Assembly (NCBI GenBank): GCA_014155875.1
Contig: JACEFZ010018140.1
Coordinates: 182,001 to 246,000 of the forward strand
Reading direction: 5' to 3'
DNA: 64,000 bases
From: Cepaea nemoralis
Taxonomy: Eukaryota; Mollusca; Gastropoda; Stylommatophora; Helicidae
Shown here: one piece after another, positions 10,261-20,725 of the stretch
Layout of the letters: every line of letters starts with the position of its first letter
How positions within the stretch are numbered: the first letter of the stretch is position 1
Program-made: the position numbers and the translations under genes
The notes under the pieces: model-generated
What the model was told of the DNA's origin: nothing
Database searches by the model: none
The model's input: only the letters and a program-made list of their open reading frames with translations

Positions 10261-12031
10261 ATGATAACTGATAACTGATCAGAAAATTGTACAGCAAGTG
10301 AAAAGTGTGGTAAACGTGAGGAAACATTTTATAAAACAGCGGTAGAAGTTTATGGCACTGAGGATCATAAGAGGCAGGACTGGTTTGCGGCAAACAGCCA
10401 GACACTGCAGCCCTTGATTAATAAAAAGAAGATAGCTCGCTTAAGAAACAAGGAAAAATCAACGCGTAACACTCTTAGTGAGCTGAAGCAAGCTAGGAAG
10501 GATGTACAAAAGGCTGCCAGACAGTGTGCAAACGACTATTGGATCAAGTTATGCTAGTACATTCAAAAAGAAGACCTGTTGTCCAATGATCAAAAGAAGT
10601 GCACCACTGAAAACTTTGACTGAAGAAATCATCACTAATAAGAAACAGTAGATGGATAGATTGATAGAGCACTATTTGGAACATTACTCAAGCGAGACCA
10701 AACTAGTGGATGATGCCCTCGGCACCTTAGAGTCCTTGCTAAGTCTTGACAACCTAGACACACTATGTGTGTATAAATGAACTTTCATCTGTCAAGGCCC
10801 CAGGTAAGGATGGGGTTCGAATAGAGATTATAAGGAGTGATACGTCCCCCAGGATTTCAAAGATTCAAACATCATAACACTATATAAGAACAAGGGAGAT
10901 CGGAACGACTGCAACAACTATAGGGGTATCTCACTTCTGTGTATTGTTAGTAAAGTATTTGCCAGAATTGTTCTGCGCAGACTTCAAGTTCTGGGAGACC
11001 AAGTCTACACCGAATCACAGTGTAGCCTTCTATGGAACCTGTCTACGATTGATATGATATTCTCATTGCGACAAGTGTAAGAAAAATGCCGCGAACAGAA
11101 TCAACCACTGTTTATTGCCTTCATCGACCTCACAAAGGCATTTGTTTATATCAGTCTTGAGGGTGTGTTCAAGTCACTAAAGAAGATTGACTGCCCACCC
11201 ACTCTTCTGTCCATTGTGGGATCGTTCCACACAGGCATGAAGGGTATAATCAAGTTTGACGGTGCAACTTCAGAAGAGTTTGAAATCAAGAGTGGAATTA
11301 AGCAATGTTGTGTACAAGCTCCAACCCTCTTTGAAATATACTTTTCACTTCTACTGAAATATGCCTTTCGAGATCAGGATGGTGGTATATATATTCACTC
11401 ATACTCGGATGGCGGCCTCAACAATGCTCATAGATTGAAAGCCAAAATTAACATTAGGAGGGTACCGAAAAGAGAGTTTCTGTTTGCAGACGATGCTGCA
11501 ATTACTACCCACTCTAAGGAAGAATTGCAACGTCTACTGTCTGCGTTCTCCAATGCTTGTTCTGAATTTGGTTTAACAATTAGCAAAAGTAAGACACAGA
11601 TTATGTCGCAAGGTGCACATGGGGTACATCAATTGTTATTGATGACGCCAACCTGGAGATAATTGACCATTTTACATATTTAGGATCAGAGGTAAATAGC
11701 AAATTATCCACAGATCAGGAAATCAACATCAGTATTGGTAAGGCAGCAACAACAATGAACAGTTAACAAACAAATTCTGGTGGAACCGGACGCTTACTAC
11801 CAAAACAAAAGTCCTTGTCTTTCAAGCCTGTGTCCTCAGTACTCTTTTTATATGGCAGTGAAGCCTGATCAACTTACTCACACCAAGAGAAACGTTTAAA
11901 CAGCTTTCACTTGCGGTGTCTGCGAAGAATACTTGGTATAAAGTTTTAAGACAATATCACAAATACTGAAGTATTGAAAACAACAGGTTGTGTGGCGGTT
12001 TGTTCCATGCTCAGTCTTCGTATACTCAGAT

Positions 12032-13514
12032 CACATGTGTCAAGCTCAAGGCCCGCGGGCCACATCCGGCCCGCCGTACAATCGTATCAGGTCCGTGAGG
12101 TCTCAACCGACGTACAAATATATTCGGCCCAAGAGAGAATTTAGGCAAACATATTTTTTTGTGGTCACGATATAAAGTGCAAATTAAATTCCCTAATTAG
12201 GAGCCTTCCGAATGATAGGCTACATGAGAGCGTTCTCGCTTCGATCAGAATAAGCGAAAATAAAAGTTGTATAGTGAGTTAGTGTTTGTCGTTATAGTTA
12301 CCTAGCAACGTTCAGATGCTCGTTTTGGAGTGGCGCATAAAAAGTGAAAGTGGTGTAATGCCCGGATATTACATCACCTTTTCCCACTACGGCAAACCTG
12401 ATATCAATCAAGCGTCTGTTGGTAGATGCAAAATCTTTTAAAATCAAAGCTAGCCTTTAAAATGGCCAAGAGGAAAGTTGATTCTGAAAAAAAGAGCCTT
12501 TCAAAGCCGTTGGGAGGCTGAATATATGTTTACTGATATTTTCGGTAAACCTGCGTGTCTAATTTGTGGAGATAATATGGCTGTGATCAAAGAATATAAT
12601 CTGAGACGGCACTACGAGACTAAACATCAAGACAAGTTAAATAGCCTGAATGCAGAGCAGAAGCTATAGAATGTAGATGAACTGAAGGCATCTAAAATCA
12701 CAGCAGATGTTTTTCACCAAAGCAAAATCACAAACTGATGCTGCAGTCAAAGCAAGTTTTATTGTGTCAGAGCAGATCGCAAAATCAGGTCGAAGGGGAG
12801 TTTCTGAATCGATGCATGATGAAATTGTGTGACGTCTTGTGTTCAGACAAATAGCAGATGTTTGCAAAGGTAAGCCTTAGCAGAAATACGGGTGTTGATC
12901 GGGCTTGTGAGATGGCCACTGATGTGAAAACACAGCTGATCGAAAAAGGCAAAGACTTTGTTGCATTCTCCGTTGCTGTCGATGAAAGTAATGCCACGAC
13001 TGACACTGCACATCTCGCCATCTTCATCCGTGGAGTGGACTACGGTTTAAATGTGACAGAAGAAATATTGGACATGAAATCCATGCATGGGACAACTTCA
13101 GGAAAAGACATTTTTGAAAACATATGTCAAAGTTTAACCAACATTAACCTGCCTTGGAACAAACTCAGCAGCTGTTTTCAGTGATGAAGATAACAAAACA
13201 TCACACTAGAGTCGTCTCACTGATGAACACTTGCAGTCCATCATGAGAATCTCAATGACATAAAATATTACTCCCAACATAAACGAACTTGTAGCCAAGA
13301 AAAGATGCCAAACATCGTGCTCTGACAAATTGACATAAGAGTGAAAATGTGTATACCAATGATGTTTTATTATTAAAACTGTTTTTGTTTTAATTTATAT
13401 TAATGTTTTAAAAAGGTTTAATTTTCGGATTACTGAATGTGTATCATGTCCGGCCTGCAACCATACGTGTGATTTGAATTTTGGCCCGCTGAGCGATTAA
13501 GTTTGACACCCCTG
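12032..13514 (+). mobile_element. hAT element with 8-bp target duplication
   Basis: The left end (CACATGTGTCAAGCTC, then AAGGCCCGCGGGCC) and right end (GTTTGACACCCCTG) are hAT-type inverted repeats. The flanks ACTCAGAT (12024-12031) and ACTTAGAT (13515-13522) form an 8-bp duplication with one difference. It interrupts LINE A copy 2 just before its RLRWIGH block. It carries a broken transposase (12463-13190) and is internally deleted. Confidence 0.9.
12463..13190 (+). pseudogene. hAT transposase remnant with BED-like zinc finger
   Basis: The first part (about 12463-12669) has CLICGDNMAVIKEYNLRRHY and then ETKHQD, a C2-H2 BED-type DNA-binding finger typical of ZBED and GTF2IRD2-like hAT transposases. 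The second part (12858-13184) contains FVAFSVAVDESNATTDTAHL and IFIRGVDYGLNVTEEIL, the first RNase H-like catalytic segment with its Asp. Several stops and frameshifts separate them, and the rest of the catalytic and dimerisation domains are missing. It cannot be active. Confidence 0.75.
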
Positions 13515-13940
13515 ACTTAGATGGATACGCCACGTTAGGGGGTTGGATGATCTTTTTTGGTGAACTACAGATGGGTAAGAGATTTCGGGGTCGGCCTCTA
13601 CTACAATACAAAGATGTGTGTAAGCGGGACATGATTGATACAGGCATGGATAATGCACCTTGGGAGCAATTCGCCGCCGAACGGGTTGTAGGAGGGCAAA
13701 TATCAGAAATGGAATAAAGACGCATGAGAAAATGATTGCAGATAGGTCACAAACTGAGCGCGTGAAACGTAAGAATGTGTGTCATGGTAAAAATGACTAT
13801 ATGCTCACATGCATCCATTATGGACGAACATTTACAGCGCGAATTGGTCTGATCAGTCACATTCGCTGCCGCCATGAGATGTAGTTATTATGCCATTTTG
13901 AAGCACAATGTAATAAACTATTGTCTGTCAAGGCCAGTAA

Positions 13941-13943
<3 letters not shown>

Positions 13944-14039
<96 letters not shown>

Positions 14040-14040
14040 T
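13944..14040. repeat. (TA)n microsatellite
   Basis: About 90 bp of TA, the tail of LINE A copy 2, passing into a short (GT)n next to the SINE. Confidence 0.95.
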
Positions 14041-14052
14041 GTGTAGTGTGTG

Positions 14053-14283
14053 CTGGCTTCCTGGCCTAGAGGTTAGCGACTTTAATCCGTAATCTCGTTA
14101 CTCTCGTAAGTAACGTGACGACGGTGAGAATCAGCTGTGGTTCGAATCGCGTCGGTAACTTACGGGGCATGTGAGCCGGCCGCTCAGAAAGCAACGGCAA
14201 ATTACTGAGCGTAATCTTGCCAAGAAATCAACAATCAGCTGAAAGATGCTGATGTTGACAGCGATGTCCTGTAAAGGATATGC
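14053..14283 (+). mobile_element. tRNA-derived SINE
   Basis: The head resembles a tRNA gene with an internal pol III promoter: box A at about 14063 (TGGCCTAGAGGTTAGCGAC) and a canonical box B (GGTTCGAATC, about 14140-14149). The body (ending CAGCTGAAAGATGCTGATG, then TCCTGTAAAGGATATGC) recurs at 45005-45245 (+) and 45765-45905 (-). A head-only copy is at 25546-25640. No tRNA cloverleaf is required; this is a retroposon. Confidence 0.8.
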
Positions 14284-14287
14284 AAAC

Positions 14288-14362
<75 letters not shown>

Positions 14363-14400
14363 TTATATATATATATTATGTGTGTGTGTGTGTGTGAGGG
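14284..14400. repeat. (TA)n/(TG)n microsatellite
   Basis: TA repeats with a short interruption, then TG repeats, follow the SINE body. From 14400 to 14615 I see only AT-rich unique sequence with no supportable gene. Confidence 0.9.
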
Positions 14401-14614
14401 TGGGGGGTGTTTGTGATTGTATATGTACGAAATGAAAGACAGAAGAAGAAGAATATGTATACGCTCGCCTTTGTTTTTGTTTCCTTATGAAGACTTTTCA
14501 TCCACACTATTTGCTGTCTTTTACGACTTTTCTTTTGAAACTGACCTTTTTTTTAATTGTTACTTTTCATTATTTACTCATTGCATTTATAAAGCTGTCA
14601 TTTTATGCCAGTCA

Positions 14615-15090
14615 CATTCTTTTATAAATACAAACAAATGTGATCACCTGTCAAATTATTCTATTCATAGTTTCTTATATGGATGAATAAATGTTAGCAG
14701 GTGTCACATTATTTTAATCATAGTCATTTATATGGAGAAAAAATGATAGCAGCTCTCATTATTATGCCAATCGCATACTTTTATAAAAATAAACAAATGT
14801 TAGCAGCTGTCATATTATTCCAGTCACAAACTTTTACATGGATAAACAAATGTTAACAGCTGACATATTATTTAAGTCACAAACGTTTATGTGGATAAAC
14901 ACATGTTAACAGCTGTACATATTATTCTATTCAGTCACTTATATGGATGAATAATTGTTAGCAGCTGTCACATTATTTATTATAATTACAGACTTTAATA
15001 TTTGTGACCTAATGTTTGCAACTGTCATGTTATTCATTCCAATTACATATTTTTATGAACAAATGTTAACAACTGTCGTATTATTCCAAC
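14615..15090. repeat. Degenerate ~60-bp tandem repeat
   Basis: About seven diverged units share ATGGATAAACAAATGTTA, then GCAGCTGTCATATTATT, then CAGTCACA. The last unit runs straight into the 3' splice site of the exon at 15096. Confidence 0.75.
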
Positions 15091-15095
15091 GACAG

Positions 15096-15273
15096 GTGAT
15101 TGTGTCTGGTCACGTACCCCCCAGCATGCAGACCCCTGGACTAGCCGACTGGTTTTATCCACATCACAAAACACAGTTTGTCAACATTTTACTGGAGAAT
15201 GATGACGTCATTGTTGCCACCTTGTTTGGCCACGATCACTCGGATGGTTTCAAGATCATCCAAGATAAAGATG
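15096..15273 (+). CDS. Acid-sphingomyelinase-like phosphodiesterase (SMPDL3-type), internal exon
   Basis: This is an internal exon of a secreted or lysosomal calcineurin-like metallophosphoesterase that cleaves phosphodiester bonds (nucleotide or lipid substrates in the family). It starts after AACGACAG and ends ...GATG before GTAAAATATG. The 178 bp are open and encode VSGHVPPSMQTPG, then FVNILLENDDVIVATLFGHD and HSDGFKI. GHVPP and FGHDHSD carry metal-binding and catalytic histidines conserved in the acid sphingomyelinase family. The exon ends in phase 1, which matches the exon at 25212. Other exons are not in the window. The codons are clean, unlike all surrounding transposon DNA. Confidence 0.85.
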
Positions 15274-15385
15274 GTAAAATATGTCACTAAAAATGGTAAA
15301 ATATGTCACAAAAGATGGTAAAATATGTCACTAAAGATAGTAACATATGTCACTAATCATGGTAAAGTATGTCACTAAAGATGCT
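15268..15385 (+). repeat. 22-bp tandem repeat that duplicates the 5' splice site
   Basis: Five units of 22 bp begin inside the last exon codons. GT dinucleotides in donor-like context fall at 15274, 15296, 15318, 15340 and 15362, exactly 22 bp apart. The first four-base contexts are ATG|GTAA or ATA|GTAA. Between 15386 and 15614 I see no gene or repeat. Confidence 0.85.
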
Positions 15386-15614
15386 TTCAGGCCTATACAA
15401 TGTGATGGCACTATCACATCACAGACCCATAGCAGGAAACTACTTTGAGAAGACATATTACATTATATAACTGTTGTATATTATTATGTAGTTAAATCAG
15501 CGTGTTTATTATTTACGTGCTGACGAATGCTCTTGTCGCAACGTCCATTTTGTCAGTTGTGTCAGCTGACCAACTCTAATTCTTGTTTTCACTGATTTTC
15601 TCCCTGTTTACAGC

Positions 15615-16470
15615 AGTGGATATTTACCCCGTGATATGCTGAAATCTGTATTTATAGCTATACCAAAAAGACCAGGAGCAATTCAATGTGAAGATTTTCG
15701 TACAATATACGCTTTGCAGACCTACAACAATTGTTGGACATTGTAGTAACAGCGAGTGCAAGGAAAGGACTCTCCTTGAATATCAAGAAAACAGTAACAA
15801 TGGTGGTATCAAAGAAAATGGTGACACCAAAATGTGACATAGAAATAGAAAGAAAAATTCTTAACGAAGTGGATAATTTTAGATACCTAGGGACATTTAT
15901 AACATAAGATGGAAGATGTACAACAGAGATTAAGAGCAGAATAGGGCAAGCAAAGGCCGCATTTCAGAAAATGAAGAGTATCTCGTGCAATAGGTCACGA
16001 TCACTGAGTGTAAGAAAGAGAGTGCTGAAATGCTATGTAGAACCAGTTTTGCTGTATGGCAGTGAATCTTGGAATATAAATGAACAAATTAAGAAGAAAT
16101 TAGAAGCAACAGAGATGTGGTTCCTGAGACGAATGTTGAGAATTCCTTGGACTGCCAGAGGAACTAACGACGACTGCCTGAAACAGGCTAATGAAACTAG
16201 AACACTATATACAACAATAAGAAAGAGACAAACAACTTTCTTTGGTCATGTAATGAGAAGAAAGGCATTGGAGAACATCGTGACAACTGGAAACATCGAG
16301 GGGAAGAGAGGCAGAGGCAGACCAAGAGAAATGATGCTGGAAGGATTGAGACGGTGGCACGGAGGAATATCAGCAGCAGAGGTGATCCAGAAAACCAAAG
16401 ACCGAGATCTGTGGAGAGCCATGAACGCCTATGCCAGCTGGCAGGGCACTTGATGATGATAATGATGATG
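15615..16470 (+). mobile_element. LINE family D1 (RTE-like), internally deleted
   Basis: This intronic LINE copy carries a short N-terminal RT piece (IAIPKRPGAIQCEDFRTI) joined to the RT C terminus. It ends with a (TGATGATGA)n tail right after the stop. The middle of the RT, including the catalytic ADD, is deleted at about 15705. Confidence 0.8.
15630..16453 (+). pseudogene. LINE D1 RT C-terminal region
   Basis: The last 160 codons (15971-16453) are open: SVRKRVLKCYVEPVLLYGSE, WFLRRMLRIPWTARGTND, FFGHVMRRKALENIVTTG, GKRGRGRPREMMLEGLRRWH. The upstream part is in mixed frames and includes a stop inside ITSDGR-like sequence at about 15905. This RTE-type C terminus is the most frequently recurring coding fragment in the window (see 19406, 21408, 26393, 29486, 30178, 46368, 47889). 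It lacks any catalytic residues. Confidence 0.8.
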
Positions 16471-16509
16471 CCCCCTGTTTGCCAGTCATCTTCATAGCAG
16501 TGTCTAGAG

Positions 16510-18790
16510 CAGTGGTTCTCAAACTTTTTTTTTGGCCCATGCACCCCTTCACCATATGTTCAGAATGTTATTCCCCCCTTTTCGTATGTCCTCCCTATAA
16601 ATCCCCCCCCCCTTTTTTTAACACAGTATACGTAAAAATAAAATCTAAATTTAATAACACATTCTAGAAGAACAAGTTTAGATGTCTACATAAAACGTGA
16701 TTTGCGGGTCTACTTACGTTACAAAACGAATTTAAGAAGGTAACAATGGCAGTTACCGACATTGATTTGGTGGTGGTGGTGGTGGTGGTGGTGGTGGTGG
16801 GGGTGGTGGGGGTGAGCAGCCATACATTTTTTCCAGGGAGATTTTAGCGAACCTCCAGTTACTTCCGGTGTTTAGCCACTTTTCGTTTGATTCGATGTAT
16901 TCGAAACCAACGTGACACGACGAAGCGGGAAACAACTCTAATAATTGCATTAGTGGTCCATCTGCTAAACTGCTAGCGTTTGTAGTTGAGAAACTGTCTT
17001 CTCTTGGATTTCTTGAAGTTTATTTATCAGCAGTAAGCTAATTTGTCTTATAACTCCTGTATTATAAACCAACCTGGACCTTTTGTTGCATTTTTGAATT
17101 CTCCATACACTTTTACATATATATGAAGAATTTCAACAATGCTGGCATTTGCTAGCGTTCAGGAAAAAAAAAATATTTAGCACAACCACAAAAATGAGAT
17201 ATGGCAGGCATAACACAAAATTCAAGATGGCGGCGCCCATACAGTAGTACGATAGTACGATAGCAGACCTGTATTTATTTATAATTAGAGCTGGCAATTT
17301 AACTACTAAAATTAAACAGAATACAAGTTCAATTTGTAGCAGTAATTTATCTGTGTACTTGTATAATTGCTCACTTTTAGATACAGCACAGAAGAGCTAA
17401 TTATTGAGCAGAAGTAGAAATCAATTATTAGCGAAAGAGACTGCTTAATTTATGCAGCAATTACAAAATTCTTTACTTACATTAATGCATTATATTTAAT
17501 CAACACAAGAAAGCTGTCGCAATGCAATGGGTGCATCAAGACAATGTGAGTACATTTTCATGAATTGTTTTTTCACTAAGGACGAACATTTCGCATGACA
17601 TTTAATTAATATAAAGGGCAGCTATTTTAAATTATTAATTAGGTCACAGTACATCACATCGAAAAGTCTTAAAAGTCGAGTGCATTTTGTCTGTGACTCG
17701 GATACTCTCGTGCTTTGTGCTATGCTTCGGCAGGCCGCCGTGCGGAAAGAGACCCAGCCATATGGGGTAAAACCCTGTGCAATGAAGTCCATCCTCTCAA
17801 TCCTCTCGACATTCTATAGGAAGAGGAATGTGACTTTTACTTTCCTGTTACCAAAACGCACAATAAAATATACATCTTGCCAGATTTGTTTGCAATGTGA
17901 CAGCCTTTTAATGAATAATAAATAATTGGCGACCATTTTTAATTGTTAATTAGGTCGCGGCACATCCTATTGAAAAATAGATAATACGCTAAGTTAGGCC
18001 ACCCCGTATGCAATGATATATGGTACTATGTTTTCCGTTTAAAATTAAACAAGCCACAGTAATAGAAGTCAGAATTTCTCAGCTCCCATTTACGGGCCGC
18101 GAAAAGAACTAACACATTGGTGTAGATTCCTGTGCACGTCCTGGGTTTAGATCACAACACAAAAATATTTAATAACTCCGCTACGAATTGACGTACAATC
18201 TTCGTAGAGAAACTGTTGGATTCGCCTTATCAAGCTGTATCCAACTGTGATTGTTTCATAAGTAAAAACCCAATGATTAAATATTGACTATAGATGCTAT
18301 CAGAAGGGCGAGAAGTACAGATACGTAAACCATTGAGAGAAAAACGATATAAAGCCATCGGTTCTTGTATTAACGAGATCTTTAAATAATCTTATTTCCC
18401 TCACACCCCCCCTTTTTTTAGCCCATGCACCCCTTCACCATATGTTCCGAATGTCATTCCCCTCCTTTTCGTATTTCCTCCCTATAAACCCCCCCCCCCC
18501 CCTCCCAATTTTACACAGTAAATGTAAAAATGGAAGCTAAATGTAATAACACATTCTAGAACAAGTCTAGACGTCTATATAAAACGTGATTTGCTGATCT
18601 ACTTACGTTATAAAACGAATTTCAGAAGGTCGAGAAGTACAGAACAGTAATGTATGGAGGGAAAAGCAATATAAAGTCATTGGTTCTTGTATTAACACGA
18701 TCTTGACATAATCTATTCCCTCCCCCGCCCCCGGGAAACCCTAAAATCCCCCCACCCCCAGGGGAATTCCCCACCGATTGATAACCACTG
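16510..18790. mobile_element. Non-autonomous hAT element, 2.28 kb, with 8-bp target duplication
   Basis: The terminal inverted repeats are CAGTGGTTCTCAA at the left end and TTGATAACCACTG at the right end. The flanks GTCTAGAG (16502-16509) and ATCTAGAG (18791-18798) form an 8-bp duplication with one change. The interior has no transposase. The left terminal region (16535-16640: GCCCATGCACCCCTTCACCA and a poly-C stretch) is repeated at 18418-18500, so the element looks like two related ends around filler. A (GGT)n lies at 16767-16810. It sits in the intron of the phosphodiesterase gene. Confidence 0.88.
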
Positions 18791-18889
18791 ATCTAGAGTA
18801 TTTGCCTTCCAAGTCTGCGACTATTGGTTCAGCTACCCATCCAGTAGTGACTTCTTTCTTGACATCAAGACTATGGGGTCGACCTAAAC

Positions 18890-19405
18890 TTATACGGGTT
18901 GAAGGCCGTTAAAGTCTGATGACGTATTTAGCCCAATCACGATGCGGGTGGGTGTTTGACTCAGAAAAAGGTTGTCTTGTGTGTGTGAAAGCATGCCCTG
19001 GGGGATAGCTAATGTTTTAAGCACCACTTGCTTGATCGGAAAATTCGCGTTGGCGCTCATTAAGGCCTTCTCATGGGCGAGAGAGATGGCCGGGTTTAGT
19101 TTGGTTTTACGAACCACTAGCGTGGCGTGTGTTATAATTGATGAATAATCAATCATCCCGTCGGACGCCATCAGGTTAAAGGTAGCTTTCGTTGGGGTCA
19201 ATTCAATTTTCACATCCACACCGTTTATCATGTAGCTGTCTAGCACACAGATATTATTGGCGTGTAGTCGGCCCATCTTATCTATTTCTTGACTATCGCT
19301 GGCTAGATGACGTCTTGTTAGTATGCCTTTGTTATTTTCATCTTGCGCTTCGTAGAAGAATTTCGCTGTATCATAGCATTAGAGCGCGGCTGAGAGGTGA
19401 CTCTT
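18890..19405 (-). pseudogene. Polinton capsid-type protein, C-terminal part (F54H12.2-like)
   Basis: The minus strand encodes the distal part of a virion structural protein of the family often annotated as F54H12.2-like: GRLHANNICVLDSYMINGVD, TLVVRKTKLNPAISLAHEKA and TPTRIVIGL. Such proteins build the icosahedral capsid in Polinton/adintovirus-class elements. I cannot decide here between major and minor capsid roles. The frame ends at a stop near 18890, before the expected C terminus. The N-terminal part lies at 20025-20430 beyond an inserted LINE. Confidence 0.65.
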
Positions 19406-20020
19406 CTTAGCGTGGGCGGTCATGTTCTGCCATCTCACTCGATCACCAGAGTCGTGGATCAGCTCCGTGTTTCTGTCTCGACCATGCCACAAGGCCAAAC
19501 CATCCAGGTACTTGCTTCTAGATCTTGCCCTATGTCTGTTCCCCTCGATCTTACCAGTTGTCACCAAGTTCTCCAAATTATTTCTTCTCATAACATGCCC
19601 AAAAAATTTTGACTGTGTTCGTCTAATGTCTCTAATCAGTTTACGATCTTCATTTGTTTCTTGAAGGACTTGTTCATTGGTCTTTCTGGCTATCCATGGT
19701 ATTCTTTGCATTTTCATCAGAAACCACATTTCCACAGCCATCAGATGTTTTTCAGCCTGACTGCTCATTGTCAAAGCTTCACATCCATATAAAAGTACGG
19801 GTTCTATGAACATCTCAACACTCTTTTTCTCGTTTCATTTGACATCTTTTTATTGGTCAGTATGTTTTTCGTATTGCTAAAGGCTACTTTTGCCATGGCG
19901 ATTCTTGTTCTAATCTCTTCAAGGCATCTCCCATCAGATGTTATTACTGTTCCGAGATAATTGTACCTATTCACTTGTTGAAGAATATTCCCATTTACTT
20001 GTATATTACATTGTGGTATT
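19406..20020 (-). mobile_element. LINE D2 fragment inserted in the capsid gene
   Basis: The minus strand carries the RTE-type C terminus (FIEPVLLYGCEALTMSSQAE, FFGHVMRRNNLENLVTTGKI, LALWHGRDRNTELIHDSGDR) plus upstream sequence from about 20020. It is truncated at its 3' end (MTAHA) and joined directly to capsid coding sequence, so its normal tail is missing. Open frame 19379-19813. Confidence 0.8.
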
Positions 20021-20024
20021 TCCC

Positions 20025-20430
20025 GTGATTCAGCGTCGCTTAAAAGTAGGCCCTATACAGGCATGTATTTTCACTGGGGTGATTAGCGTATCGTTTAGGG
20101 AGACGTTCACTTGTGAAAATAAACTGTGCAGGTAATAGTTGACTGGAGCGACTTCGGCAGTTGGTGGTGGTTTGTCACCATTGAACAAAGTGGCTTTAGC
20201 TCTGACGTGTAACGAGGTGTTAAACAGGTACAGATACTCTTCATTGGCACCGGAGATGGCAAATTCTTTGGGTGCTCCTGGGGCTAGAGACGCAAGCGGG
20301 TGTATCTCTAGAAACTGTTACTCTTCTTCCGCCGTTTGCGTGGGAGGTACGCTAAACAGATCCAAAACCAGAATGAAGACACTCGCAAGAGTTGGGGTGA
20401 ATCAGAGATATCATGCAAATAATATCCGAA
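20025..20430 (-). pseudogene. Polinton capsid-type protein, N-terminal part
   Basis: The minus strand reads DLFSVPPTQTAEEE, then HPLASLAPGAPKEFAISGA, then a strand-rich segment with HSLFSQVNVSLNDTLITP. This is the N-terminal half of the capsid protein whose distal part lies at 18890-19405. At least two stops and a frame change are present. It follows the Lys-rich gene at 20439 in the usual Polinton order. Confidence 0.6.
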
Positions 20431-20438
20431 TTCTTTGT

Positions 20439-20725
20439 CTATTTCTTCTTTGTCGGCTTCTTCTTTGTCTGCTTCTTCTTGTGAGACCGACGAGATGCTG
20501 TGGTCAGTTTTATACGTTTACTGGGTTCACCCGATGGCGCTGGTCGTCTCTTTCTATTTCTAATACCGCTACCCAATACGTTTAACATGGTTGACAGCCC
20601 CTTACAGTAGACGCTTACCGGCTTGTTTGGCGTAGTCTTTAAAGGGTTCCCCAACGTTCCTACCAGCTAAAGCGCCTTGGGCCACTTGCAGGCCCGTACC
20701 GACACGACTCCTTCTCTGAGTAAGG
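20439..20725 (-). pseudogene. Small basic Polinton protein with Lys-rich C terminus
   Basis: The 71-codon frame ends in a long lysine/arginine run (RSHKKKQTKKKPTKKK) and contains IRNRKRRPAPSGEPSKRIKL, which resembles a nuclear-localisation segment. Upstream in frame is LQVAQGALAGRNVGEPFKDY. Small basic, often membrane-active or core proteins sit between integrase and capsid genes in this class. The specific role is not determined. The N terminus is unclear because of frame changes near 20650-20725. Confidence 0.5.

Larger units (their letters stand above)
9287..10277 (+). mobile_element. LINE family C insertion (5'-truncated) in LINE A copy 2
   Basis: This 991-bp insert is flanked by ATCAGAA (9280-9286 and 10278-10284) and ends in a short (TGATAAC)n tail after the stop codon. 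It interrupts a LINE A frame that continues on both sides. It is 5'-truncated and contains only RNase H and C-terminal coding sequence, as expected for incomplete target-primed reverse transcription. A G19 homopolymer lies at 10195-10213. Confidence 0.8.
8321..13885 (+). pseudogene. LINE A endonuclease-RT, copy 2 (degenerate)
   Basis: This has the same protein order as copy 1. The ATG at 8321 begins MAGYKTNAPHTNKK and leads into LATWRVRTM, so it marks the likely family start. The endonuclease covers 8390-9286 (YILGDFNARVG at about 8834, then a stop after the second catalytic block). The linker and RT cover 10286-11690 (FIDLTKAF, GIKQCCVQAPTLF with the usual G of QGC replaced, FLFADDAAI). The C-terminal block and C2H2 finger cover 13535-13885 (CIHYGRTFTARIGLISHIRCRH, in which the second finger cysteine is Y). 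Numerous stops, frameshifts and small deletions make it non-functional. Confidence 0.8.
7663..13943 (+). mobile_element. LINE family A copy 2, interrupted by C and hAT insertions
   Basis: The full-length 5' leader (7663-8320) is followed by the coding region (8321-13885) and the family 3' tail ending in (TA)n at 13944. Two later insertions split it: a family-C LINE (9287-10277, 7-bp duplication ATCAGAA) and a hAT element (12032-13514, 8-bp duplication). The leader's first roughly 300 bp nearly match 4203-4522 and, less closely, 55130-55450. Confidence 0.85.

Noticed and set aside
14053..14160. Functional tRNA gene
   Set aside because: Box A and box B are present, but no credible acceptor stem or anticodon loop pairing, and the same head recurs in SINE copies.
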